From contig CAUDRX010000017.1 of NCBI GenBank assembly GCA_958451915.1, positions 1 to 20,965 of the forward strand: a stretch of DNA of 20,965 bases. Reading direction: 5' to 3'. Source of the DNA: an uncultured Peptococcaceae bacterium (GTDB lineage Bacteria > Bacillota > Peptococcia > Peptococcales > Peptococcaceae). A program made the position numbers and the translations under genes. A model generated the notes under the pieces. That model was not told where the DNA came from, did not search any database, and worked only from the letters and a program-made list of their open reading frames with translations. Shown one piece after another: positions 1 through 6,175 of this stretch; the first letter of the stretch is position 1, and each line of letters begins with the position of its first letter.

Positions 1-411
1 GGTCTGATCGGCGCCTACCCAGCCAATATCACCAAACAGCTCAATGACGGGCCGCAATGGCACAAACAGTTTTCCATCAATGGATCGTGCATCCACTGAC
101 ATCTTCTTTTCCCCGCCATTTAAGAGCAAGGTATCAGAACCAACGGCGCCTTTGAGGGAGAAATCTTTGTATGCGTTTTCAAATGTAAACTGTTTGCCGT
201 CCTTGTCCAATGTCAGATGCATCTTATCCTGCAGAAGATCCTCGGACACCATGGTCACCCCTTCCCGGATCACCATGTCTCCGGATGCCTCTGCATCGAT
301 ATCCTGTCCGTTGAGATTCAGCATGGCTGCATCTGCCATGCACGGTGAAGCCAGCATCACCAGGAGCGCCAGCCCACCAGACAGACTCAAGTGTCGTAAC
401 GTCGTTTTCAT
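1..411 (-). CDS. secreted stalk-domain (copper amine oxidase N-like) protein, 3' end outside window
   Basis: The first 137 residues are present and the frame is still open at the window edge. Residues 1-28 form a signal peptide (basic start, then a hydrophobic stretch from SGGLALLVMLASP, with a cleavage-like MADA/A). The end of the visible part, IDGKLFVPLRPVIELFGDI followed by GWVGADQ, matches the 'copper amine oxidase N-terminal domain' (PF07833) found on exported Bacillota proteins. There it is a structural or carbohydrate-related module, not an oxidase. The ATG follows an excellent GAAAGGAGG site 7 nt upstream. It is the third gene of the unit driven by the promoter near 800 with the LytTR-type repeats, so it is plausibly an output of the two-component system encoded at 966-2968. 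The function of the missing C-terminus is unknown. Confidence 0.8.
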   Translation of the reverse strand, partial: MKTTLRHLSLSGGLALLVMLASPCMADAAMLNLNGQDIDAEASGDMVIREGVTMVSEDLLQDKMHLTLDKDGKQFTFENAYKDFSLKGAVGSDTLLLNGGEKKMSVDARSIDGKLFVPLRPVIELFGDIGWVGADQT

Positions 412-447
412 AACCACGCCTCCTTTCAGATCGCATCTCCATCGTGT

Positions 448-600
448 TTAGGGGTTCTTCGTCAGCTTATCCAGTTTTTCCATTATTTCTTTTTGATATC
501 GTTTCATCTTCGATTACATGTTTATGAGCATTAAGATCAAAATAGTATTCAATAAAACGATTATCACACTGAATTCCCCACCAAAAGTGGTTGTATACAT
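448..600 (-). pseudogene. tiny membrane protein gene interrupted by an in-frame TAA
   Basis: ATG at 598-600 follows a GGAGGG site 7 nt upstream. It opens 28 codons ending in one strongly hydrophobic helix (MYTTTFGGEFSVIIVLLNTI, then LILMLINM). A TAA at 514-516 stops the frame. The same frame then continues without another stop for 21 codons, SKMKRYQKEIMEKLDKLTKN plus P, to a TAA at 448-450. One membrane helix followed by a Lys/Glu-rich cytoplasmic tail is the usual layout of a small membrane protein, so a single nonsense change in a ~50-residue gene is the simplest reading. Alternatively it encodes a 28-residue peptide on its own, plus an unsupported 19-residue ORF (448-507) with no visible ribosome site. 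It occupies the place where agrD would sit after agrB, but I see no convincing AgrD features (no cyclisable Cys/Ser core followed by an acidic tail). Family unknown. Confidence 0.5.
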
Positions 601-619
601 ACGCTTACCCTCCATGACT

Positions 620-766
620 TCATAACAACACCACAAAGATCACAGCCAGTTCGAGAAATGAGATAAAGAACACCTCCAGACCATAGCGGATGACGGCTTG
701 TTCTTCTTTGGCAACGACACCACGCGCGACCAGGCGATCGGTCATTGCAAGGGTCAGACGCTCCAT
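620..766 (-). CDS. AgrB N-terminal fragment (48 aa), catalytic part missing
   Basis: The 48 residues start MERLTLAMTDRLVARGVVAK, continue with EEQAVIRYGLEVFF, and end in a hydrophobic helix and a TGA. This matches the N-terminus of AgrB (PF04647), the membrane endopeptidase that matures AgrD autoinducer peptides: an amphipathic start, 'EE...YGLE', then the first membrane helix. Full AgrB is about 190-200 residues, and its catalytic His and Cys lie well beyond this fragment, so proteolytic activity is not expected. The start is firm: AAAGGAGG sits at good spacing before the ATG, and a promoter with LytTR-type repeats lies just upstream. A longer in-frame version running back to 907 is unlikely because it would read through the promoter. 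The next gene begins 20 nt downstream, so there is no room for the rest of AgrB in any frame. It is either a degraded agrB or a short protein retained in its own right. Confidence 0.6.
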   Translation of the reverse strand: MERLTLAMTDRLVARGVVAKEEQAVIRYGLEVFFISFLELAVIFVVLL

Positions 767-797
767 GAAAATCCTCCTTTCAGTGTGGTTTTGTGAG

Positions 798-808
798 AGT
801 ATATCATA
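798..808 (-). promoter_or_regulatory. -10 region of the agrB-fragment unit, no good -35
   Basis: On the minus strand the run TTATGATATACT offers TATGAT (803-808) or TATACT (798-803) as the -10. The position 17 bp upstream of either (GATCCC or CACATA) is a poor -35. A good -10 with a poor -35, right next to LytTR-type direct repeats, is the architecture of an activator-dependent promoter such as the AgrA-controlled ones. Confidence 0.55.
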
Positions 809-832
809 ATTTTCTGACGCTATGTGGGATCT

Positions 833-861
833 GGGACGAACACCCTCTGTAGAGGGACGAA
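833..861 (-). promoter_or_regulatory. LytTR (AgrA-type) direct-repeat operator
   Basis: TTCGTCCC occurs twice on the minus strand, at 861-854 and 840-833, exactly 21 bp apart. LytTR-family activators such as AgrA bind pairs of ~9-bp direct repeats separated by about 12 bp (two helical turns), just upstream of the -35. Here the proximal repeat ends about 30 bp above the -10. The repeat sequence itself differs from the S. aureus AgrA box. The regulator at 2264-2968 is the obvious candidate to bind it. Between the repeats lies a separate palindrome, CCCTCT-GT-AGAGGG (843-856). Confidence 0.6.
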
Positions 862-905
862 AACTTGTAGGCATATTCCAGAAGTTCTTACAAATTGATC
901 TGCAC

Positions 906-951
906 ACAAAAACACCAGGTCTTCACAGAAAGCATCTGTAAAGACCTGGTG
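906..951 (-). terminator. Rho-independent terminator of the regulator/kinase operon
   Basis: Arms 913-929 and 935-951 pair over 17 bp with one mismatch (outer part CACCAGGTCTT/AAGACCTGGTG) around the 5-nt loop 930-934. On the minus strand the stem is followed by TTTTTGTG. It sits 14 nt after the kinase stop codon. It separates the kinase operon from the downstream agrB-fragment unit, which therefore needs its own promoter. Confidence 0.9.
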
Positions 952-965
952 CGAGATCATCCTTT

Positions 966-2264
966 TTACTCACTGAAAATGACAAACTTCAATACAAACT
1001 GCCCGTCTTTCTGCTCGATGATGGGCTCACTGCCATACTTCGCCAGCGCTGCTCTCACATTGCGCAAGCCGAAACCATGATTTTCCTTGTCCAGCTTGGT
1101 TGTTTGCAGACTATGATCCTGATCGAGAGGCGCTGAATTGACGATCTCACAAAGGAGTCTGTCTTTCTTCTGTATAAGACTAAATTCAATAAAGCGATCA
1201 CTATTTTGGCCACAACGTTCACAAGCCTCGATCGCATTGTCCAATGCGTTGCCAAAGATGATGCACTGGTCGACGGGCGCAAGTACGATCTGCTCCGGCA
1301 CCATAACCTGTATCTTAAGATCAATACCGCAACGTTCTGCCAGTGCATTCTTTGTGCTAAGGATCGCATCAAGCGCGATATTACCGGTACTGACCGAAGA
1401 ATCAATCGCATTAAGACCTTGCATACGTTCTTTAATATAATGTTTACTTTCGCTCAGATTTCCAGCCTCCAGATAACCAAGAATGGTAATAAACTGATTA
1501 GCAATATCGTGTTTAAAGCTGCGCAATTCATCTTGTTTTGCCAAAAGATCATCCATGTGCTTCATTTGTAATCTGAGCTGTTGCTCATGTTGTTCTTGAC
1601 GACGAAGTTTCTCGCTTTGCCTGGTGATATGCTCGTAAAGATAGAGCGTAAAAAATGCTGCAAAAAACAAGCCCAAACTGCAAATGACGATCAACCCATT
1701 ATACTGCGTCAGAGACATGATATAAGCAAATCGAAAAAGCAAAAATACAGCTAAATTGTCACTTACAAACAAAAGGAAAAATAATCCCCAGTATGTACCA
1801 CCCAGATCAACTGTCTTGGCACTGCTTTTTAAGCGGATCATATTGCAGACTGCCAGGCCCAATCCTTTTGATATGATTGCTCCAGCTATATAATACGTAT
1901 GATCGATTGTCGCTGTTTCTGTATCTATCGAAAAGAAAAGCGCTAATACTGAAACCGTGAGTCCTTCTATCGCGCAACTGATCCCCAAACATAGTGCCAC
2001 TGCCATCAACTTTTTTATAAATATACCTTCATAAAAAATGGAGACAAAAGCGACTGCAAGGACAGCTATCAGCATAATATTGACAAATGACCCTAGTAAA
2101 TAATAATTACATATGCCTGCAATCAAAGAAAAACAAGCAAGCCCTACGACACAATATTTAAAACTGAAACATGATCTTCGTTTCAAAAATGCTTCAAAAA
2201 GCAGGAAATACATCACAACTTCAAAACACGGAATGATCAAACGGAATAAATCATATAGTTCCAT
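966..2264 (-). CDS. AgrC-like sensor histidine kinase (GHKL family)
   Basis: A 432-residue membrane kinase. Residues 1-210 hold about six hydrophobic segments (roughly 5-28, 36-55, 60-90, 95-115, 125-145, 158-210) forming the sensor. A charged helical linker (215-245) leads to the phosphoacceptor box ELRSFKHDIANQ with His252. The ATP-binding GHKL domain shows the N box NALDNAIEAC (339-348) and the G box HGFGLRNV (396-403). This is the AgrC/ComD arrangement, which usually senses a secreted peptide. The ATG shares its A with the regulator's TGA (TGATG), so the two are translationally coupled, with GAGAGG upstream; a TTG one codon earlier is possible but less likely. It presumably phosphorylates the regulator encoded immediately before it. 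No intact peptide gene or processing protease is visible nearby, so the ligand is unknown. The gene is clearly AT-richer than the rest of the window. Confidence 0.9.
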   Translation of the reverse strand: MELYDLFRLIIPCFEVVMYFLLFEAFLKRRSCFSFKYCVVGLACFSLIAGICNYYLLGSFVNIMLIAVLAVAFVSIFYEGIFIKKLMAVALCLGISCAIEGLTVSVLALFFSIDTETATIDHTYYIAGAIISKGLGLAVCNMIRLKSSAKTVDLGGTYWGLFFLLFVSDNLAVFLLFRFAYIMSLTQYNGLIVICSLGLFFAAFFTLYLYEHITRQSEKLRRQEQHEQQLRLQMKHMDDLLAKQDELRSFKHDIANQFITILGYLEAGNLSESKHYIKERMQGLNAIDSSVSTGNIALDAILSTKNALAERCGIDLKIQVMVPEQIVLAPVDQCIIFGNALDNAIEACERCGQNSDRFIEFSLIQKKDRLLCEIVNSAPLDQDHSLQTTKLDKENHGFGLRNVRAALAKYGSEPIIEQKDGQFVLKFVIFSE

Positions 2265-2968
2265 CAACGCATCCCTCTCAATTCATAATCGATTGTAGCT
2301 TTCAAGAAAGGCTCTCTATACGAATCGCTCAATGGGATATAGTCACTTGAATGATGTAACGTGATCTGATTACGTTCGACCTTCTTCACTTCTTCCAGAT
2401 TGACGATATAGCTCCTGTGACAGCGCACAAAACGCCCTGGCTCGAGCCTGGCTTCCAGCTCAGCTGAGGTCATACGGGCGCGGTAGAGTGCGTCCTTGGT
2501 GTGGATGATGACATAGTTCCGCGAACCTTCGCAATAGACGATCTCGTCGCAGTAGAGGCGCACGTATGCGCCGCCTTCTTCGAAGGTGATGGTGGTGCGC
2601 TGTTTGCGGGTCCTGTGCCGGATCTTTTCGAGGAGAGTGCACAGCCGCTCTGTCTCGACGGGCTTGACGAGGTAGTCGAGGGGCTCGCACTGAAAGCTGG
2701 CGACGGCGTACTGGGTATGGCTGGTGACGAAGACGATGATCAGGCGCTCGTCGATGGCGCGGATGGCGTTGCCGGCGGCGATGCCGTCTATCCCGGGCAT
2801 CTCCATGTCGAGAAAGACGGCGTCAAAATCCTGCCCGTCCCCGATATCGGCCACAAGGGCTTCGCCGCTGGTATAGGTCTCGCAGACGACCGCCTCGTCG
2901 ATCGCTCGCACCATGTTCGCCAGCTGTGTCCCCTGCTGGATGTCGTCGTCGCAGATGGCAAAACGCAC
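2264..2968 (-). CDS. LytTR-family response regulator (AgrA-like)
   Basis: A 234-residue cytoplasmic DNA-binding response regulator. The receiver domain (1-120) has the acidic pocket CDDD (residues 6-9), phosphoacceptor Asp54 in FLDMEMPGIDG, Thr82 and Lys102 (LVKPVE). The C-terminal LytTR domain (about 126-230) has the typical RFVRCHRSYIVNL stretch (179-191). The start is GTG at 2966-2968, supported by GGGAGGGG upstream. It is first in a two-gene operon from a near-consensus promoter (3031-3059) and overlaps the kinase gene. It likely activates the promoter at ~800, which has paired direct repeats 21 bp apart. Base composition changes within the gene: hand counts give 22/60 and 24/60 G+C for 2281-2340 and 2341-2400, against 35/60, 34/60, 36/60 and 38/60 for blocks further 5'. 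The 3' end therefore resembles the AT-rich kinase, while the receiver part resembles the GC-rich host. Confidence 0.93.
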   Translation of the reverse strand: MRFAICDDDIQQGTQLANMVRAIDEAVVCETYTSGEALVADIGDGQDFDAVFLDMEMPGIDGIAAGNAIRAIDERLIIVFVTSHTQYAVASFQCEPLDYLVKPVETERLCTLLEKIRHRTRKQRTTITFEEGGAYVRLYCDEIVYCEGSRNYVIIHTKDALYRARMTSAELEARLEPGRFVRCHRSYIVNLEEVKKVERNQITLHHSSDYIPLSDSYREPFLKATIDYELRGMR

Positions 2969-3030
2969 GATGATCCCCTCCCATTCTTGTATGCTTTCAC
3001 ACTGAAAAAGCAGTAAATTTTCCTATCATC

Positions 3031-3059
3031 ATTGTAGCATCTTTTATGCATCCTGTCAA
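3031..3059 (-). promoter_or_regulatory. near-consensus housekeeping promoter of the regulator/kinase operon
   Basis: On the minus strand, TTGACA (3059-3054), a 17-bp spacer and TACAAT (3036-3031) lie about 60 bp upstream of the GTG start. The sequence suggests strong, constitutive expression of the two-component pair. I see no LytTR-type repeat pair here. Confidence 0.85.
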
Positions 3060-3200
3060 TCTGACCGACTTGCCATGACCCAAAAGGGACGCGCCCTGAA
3101 GGGCTTTCCGGACGTTTCAGCGTCTTTGCTGTGTCTGGCGAAAACATGCAACAAACAGAGTGATCACCCCAGCATGGGACCGCACCCTTCTGAAGGACGC

Positions 3201-3226
3201 AAAAAAGCCACCTGGGATCAGGTGGC
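3201..3226 (-). terminator. terminator of the kinase-like/MFS operon
   Basis: GCCACCTG (3207-3214) and CAGGTGGC (3219-3226) form a perfect 8-bp stem around a 4-nt loop, with TTTTTT following on the minus strand (3206-3201). It lies 9 nt after the MFS stop codon. Confidence 0.92.
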
Positions 3227-3234
3227 GAAGAGGG

Positions 3235-4389
3235 TCAGACATGCCGCAGCGCTTTGCGCTCGAGGAAGTAGACCACGACGGCGAGCAGGATGGCGAGGGC
3301 GAGGATGGGGTAGAACCACGCCAGGGGCGCATGGCCGTAGAGAAAGCCGCCGATGATCGGGCCGAGGGCCATACCGAGGTCGAAGCCGATGTAGTAGGTG
3401 CTGTTGGCCAGTCCCCGTTTTTCGGGACCGGCGATGCGGATGGCGGTGGACTGGCAGACGGAGCACATGAGGCCGTAGCCGCCGGCCATGAAGGCCGCAG
3501 CGACGATGAGCAGGGCGTTGCCGTGCATCTGGCTGAGGCAGGCGATGCTCACGAGGGCGCAGACGGCGCTGATACGGATGAAGAAGCGGAAAGGCCTGCT
3601 GTCGAAGAGTCCGGCCATGGAGAGGCGCAGGGCCAGAAGGATCACGGCATAGAGCGGAAAGAACAGGCTGGCGTTGGCGGTCAGTCCGCGGGCGGCGATG
3701 TAGCTCACAAGGAAACTCTGGGTGGCGCAGTAGGGAATGGCGAAGAGCATGATGATGGCGGCCACTGGCAGCACGCGCCGCTCCACGAGCTGGAAGGGCT
3801 TTTTCCCACCCGAAGCGGCGGGCGCGACTTCCCCCTTGTCGTGGGTGAGCTGGACGAAGACGACGACCATCACAGCGAAGGCGGTGGCGATGACAAAGGC
3901 GCCGCGGTAGCCGATGGTGCCATAGAGGCTGATGCCCAAAGCCGGCGCGATGGCCATGGCGAGGGCGTTCATGGTGCCGTAGAGGCCCATGCCGGCGCCG
4001 ACGCGCTCCTTGGGCAGGAGGCTGGCGATCCAGGTGGCCATGCAGACGCTGCAAAGGGAGAAGCCGATGCCGTTGACGACGCGGGCCGCCACGATGACGG
4101 CCGGGCTCGGCGCGCAGACATAGCCCACGCAGGCGAGGATCATCAGCGCGGCGCCGATGGTGGAAAGGCGGTATTTGCTGATCTTGTCGGCGAGGTTGCC
4201 GACAAAAGGCCGGCAGCAGAGGGAGACCACGTTCATCATACCGCCGACGATGCCCATGAGCACGGCGCTGGCGCCGAGGCTTTCGGAAAAGCCGGTGATC
4301 AGCGGCGTCACGAGCATGGGGCAGGCCATATAGAAGAAGCTGGCCGCCATGATCAAACTGACGTCACGCGTCATGAGCTGTCTGAGCAC
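3235..4389 (-). CDS. MFS transporter (drug/metabolite efflux-like)
   Basis: A 384-residue, strongly hydrophobic protein with about 12 membrane segments, the size of a compact major facilitator. The loop between helices 2 and 3 carries a motif-A-like RPFVGNLADKISKYR (about residues 60-74), and a conserved Gly/Pro-rich helix lies around 155-170. The two halves are separated by a short loop near residue 190 (HDKGEVAPAASGGKKP). The substrate cannot be assigned. The start is GTG at 4387-4389 because AGGAGG sits 6 nt upstream; the next in-frame ATG (4372-4374) would be too far from that site. It overlaps the end of the upstream kinase-like gene by 26 nt, so the two are co-transcribed, and it ends at a terminator. 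A divergent AraC-type gene is the likely local regulator. Confidence 0.88.
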   Translation of the reverse strand: MLRQLMTRDVSLIMAASFFYMACPMLVTPLITGFSESLGASAVLMGIVGGMMNVVSLCCRPFVGNLADKISKYRLSTIGAALMILACVGYVCAPSPAVIVAARVVNGIGFSLCSVCMATWIASLLPKERVGAGMGLYGTMNALAMAIAPALGISLYGTIGYRGAFVIATAFAVMVVVFVQLTHDKGEVAPAASGGKKPFQLVERRVLPVAAIIMLFAIPYCATQSFLVSYIAARGLTANASLFFPLYAVILLALRLSMAGLFDSRPFRFFIRISAVCALVSIACLSQMHGNALLIVAAAFMAGGYGLMCSVCQSTAIRIAGPEKRGLANSTYYIGFDLGMALGPIIGGFLYGHAPLAWFYPILALAILLAVVVYFLERKALRHV

Positions 4390-4996
4390 GCTGATCCTCC
4401 TCTCTCAGGATGTCAACGAGGATGCTGACACAGGTGTCCACGCCGAGCACGCCGCTGTTGAGGCAGACGTCATAGTTTCTGGCGAAGCCCCAGCGCTGTC
4501 CGGTGTAGCGCTGGTAAAATGCGGCGCGGGCCTGGTCCTTCTCGCGCAGGCGGCTGAGGATGTCGGTGTCGCGCTCGCCGTAACGGGCGAGCACACGCGC
4601 ACTGCGAAAGCTGTCGCCGGCATAGATGAAAACATTGAGCGCGGGGATGCCGGCTTCGCGCAGGATATGGTCGGCGGCGCGGCCGACGATCACGCATGGC
4701 GACTGGGCGCGCTCCAGGATGATCGTGCGCTGGATCTCAAAGAGCACATCCTGCGGGTCTGCGTAGCCCGGGGCGTTTGAATGCAAAAAGCGGGAGAGCA
4801 GCCGCTCGGAAGGTTTCAGGTGCTCGCCCTGATGCGCCACGAATTCTTCGCTGTAGCCGCTCTTTTCGGCGGCTTCCGTGACGATGGCCTTGTCATAGAA
4901 AGGCAGGCCGAGACGCTCTGCCAGCGCCAGGCCGATCGAGTGGCCGCCGCTGCCAAACTCGCGGCTGATGGTGATGATGGGAAATGAACGAAACAT
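4364..4996 (-). CDS. cytidylate kinase-like family protein
   Basis: A 210-residue soluble protein starting MFRSFPIITISREFGSGGHS. The P-loop-like ITISREFGSGG (8-18) followed by GxxLAERLGLPFYDK is the signature of the cytidylate-kinase-like family (PF13189), relatives of CMP kinase found as stand-alone proteins in Bacillota. A later CVIVGRAADHIL (about 100-111) and Arg-rich lid region (RSARVLARYGERD, then LREKDQARAAFY) support a P-loop kinase fold. Whether it phosphorylates CMP is unknown; the genuine housekeeping Cmk is longer and normally sits elsewhere. The ATG is preceded by AGAGGCG. It is first in an operon with the MFS transporter and is divergent from the AraC-type regulator. Confidence 0.85.
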   Translation of the reverse strand: MFRSFPIITISREFGSGGHSIGLALAERLGLPFYDKAIVTEAAEKSGYSEEFVAHQGEHLKPSERLLSRFLHSNAPGYADPQDVLFEIQRTIILERAQSPCVIVGRAADHILREAGIPALNVFIYAGDSFRSARVLARYGERDTDILSRLREKDQARAAFYQRYTGQRWGFARNYDVCLNSGVLGVDTCVSILVDILREEDQRAQTAHDA

Positions 4997-5031
4997 AAGA
5001 TTCGCCTCTTTTTTGAAGATGATCTGCTTCT

Positions 5032-5060
5032 ATGATAGCACTTTTTGCCAGCGGCGGCAA
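5032..5060 (-). promoter_or_regulatory. promoter of the kinase-like/MFS operon
   Basis: Minus strand TTGCCG (5060-5055), a 17-bp spacer and TATCAT (5037-5032), preceded by TGC in an extended -10 context. The leader to the ATG at 4996 is short. Confidence 0.65.
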
Positions 5061-5099
5061 AAGACCGGCAGAAATGGACAAAGAGAAGTTAGTTATTTA

Positions 5100-5125
5100 T
5101 AATTGACTTTCAATTAGCGCATGCG
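5100..5125. promoter_or_regulatory. two palindromes over the AraC-gene promoter, possible operators
   Basis: TAATTGA-CTT-TCAATTA (5100-5116) is a perfect 7-bp inverted repeat covering the -35. CGCATGCG (5118-5125) is a perfect palindrome filling the spacer up to the -10. Protein binding here would block the AraC-family gene's promoter and could also affect the divergent operon 40-60 bp away. AraC proteins themselves usually bind direct repeats, so the binder is uncertain. Confidence 0.45.
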
Positions 5126-5131
5126 TATTAT
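5103..5131 (+). promoter_or_regulatory. promoter of the AraC-family regulator
   Basis: TTGACT (5103-5108), a 17-bp spacer and TATTAT (5126-5131), about 50 bp upstream of the ATG. It is back-to-back with the promoter of the kinase-like/MFS operon. Confidence 0.8.
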
Positions 5132-5180
5132 ATAGTTAGATGCCTCTAATAAACAGACATGATGGAAAGGAGATGCCGGC

Positions 5181-6098
5181 ATGCTGGCACAATACCTGCG
5201 CAAACACGATCCGCCCCTGACCCAGTGGCGCCGCATCAACCCCGGCGTGGAGAGCTGCCGCGTCCGGCTCGGTGAAAAAGACGCGCCGATGGTCTTCACA
5301 CCTGCCAAAGCGCCGCGGCATTACGAGATCTTCTTCTGCCAGAGCGGCACACTGACGCTCCGGCGCAGGGACGGTCATCTTCGCACGATCCGCGCTGGCG
5401 AGATCCTCCTGCTCTCGGACATCACGAAGATCGACCGCATGGAGTTGCCCGGGCCCCTCACGGGCATCCTCATCGCTGTCGATGCGGCGCGCGCCGAGGA
5501 GAGCCTGAAACGTCTCTGCCGGGCCATGGGCGGCATCACCATCGATGTCACAGAGATGGCGCACTTCATGAACGCCCGCGACGGCTATGTGCGCATTGAA
5601 GAAAACCTGTGGTCGCGGGCCCTCTTCCAGACGCTGGATGAGATCGCGCCGGAGGACCAGCCGACCTACTGCATCTGGAAGACGATGGAGCTGCTCTATC
5701 TGCTCTCGCACCGCCACAACCTCTATACGCAGGTGGTGGCGGTGCAGCCGGCTGACGGGCCTTTGGGGCGCATCGTCTCAGAAGCGGCGGCCTACATGGC
5801 GGGCCATCTCGATGAAAAGCTCACCATCGCCGGTCTCAGCCAGCGCTTCGGCATCTCCCAGACCACCCTCAAGAACGAATTCCGCCGCCTCTACGGCAAG
5901 CCTGTGCGCACCTGGCTGCAGGAGGCCCGCATGAAACGCGCCGCTGTCCTGCTCAGCAGCACCACGCTGTCTGTGCTGGAGGTCGCTCAGGAAGTGGGCT
6001 ATGAGAGCACCAGCCAGTTCACGGCGATCTTCCAGCGCTACTACGGCACGAGCCCGGGCCAGTTCCGCAAAAAAATGTCCAAACCGGCGTCCATCTGA
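5181..6098 (+). CDS. AraC-family transcriptional regulator
   Basis: A 305-residue regulator. Residues about 20-130 look like a cupin-type sensing domain (HYEIFFCQSGTLTLRRRDGH, then IRAGEILLLSD). The C-terminal ~100 residues form the double helix-turn-helix: LTIAGLSQRFGISQTTLKNE (first HTH, about 215-234), then ARMKRAAVLL, VLEVAQEVGYESTSQFTAIF and a final YYGTSPGQFRKK (about 285-296). The ATG is preceded by GGAAAGGAG. It is divergent from the kinase-like/MFS operon, which is its most likely target, along with its own palindrome-bearing promoter. The ligand is not predictable. The metal-ATPase unit starts about 35 bp downstream but has its own promoter-like -10. Confidence 0.92.
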   Translation: MLAQYLRKHDPPLTQWRRINPGVESCRVRLGEKDAPMVFTPAKAPRHYEIFFCQSGTLTLRRRDGHLRTIRAGEILLLSDITKIDRMELPGPLTGILIAVDAARAEESLKRLCRAMGGITIDVTEMAHFMNARDGYVRIEENLWSRALFQTLDEIAPEDQPTYCIWKTMELLYLLSHRHNLYTQVVAVQPADGPLGRIVSEAAAYMAGHLDEKLTIAGLSQRFGISQTTLKNEFRRLYGKPVRTWLQEARMKRAAVLLSSTTLSVLEVAQEVGYESTSQFTAIFQRYYGTSPGQFRKKMSKPASI

Positions 6099-6129
6099 CT
6101 GTTCCCGAACGTTTTTGTGGGGGCATTTT

Positions 6130-6137
6130 GCTATATT
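6130..6137 (+). promoter_or_regulatory. extended -10 promoter of the P-type ATPase unit
   Basis: TGCTATATT contains an extended -10 (TGn plus TATATT at 6132-6137). No good -35 is present 17 bp upstream. The first gene starts 39 bp downstream of the hexamer. Confidence 0.5.
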
Positions 6138-6175
6138 AAATCCTTGTAAACATCCCGAAAAAGGAGGGAACTTCC

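Noticed and set aside
555..626. A second small ORF (MKSWRVSVCIQPLLVGNSV) overlapping the agrB-fragment stop, as a possible AgrD
   Set aside because: It overlaps the stop in ATGA fashion and has one Cys, but lacks the amphipathic N-terminus and acidic C-terminal tail of AgrD, and has no ribosome site of its own beyond the coupling.
3090..3106. Hairpin GCCCT-GA-AGGGC as a terminator
   Set aside because: A 5-bp stem with only three Ts after it, not following any gene on that strand.
3160..4428. A 422-codon open frame antisense to the MFS gene
   Set aside because: The product is Asp/Glu/Gly/His/Ala-rich with no domain; the opposite strand has 12 membrane segments, a terminator and a ribosome site.
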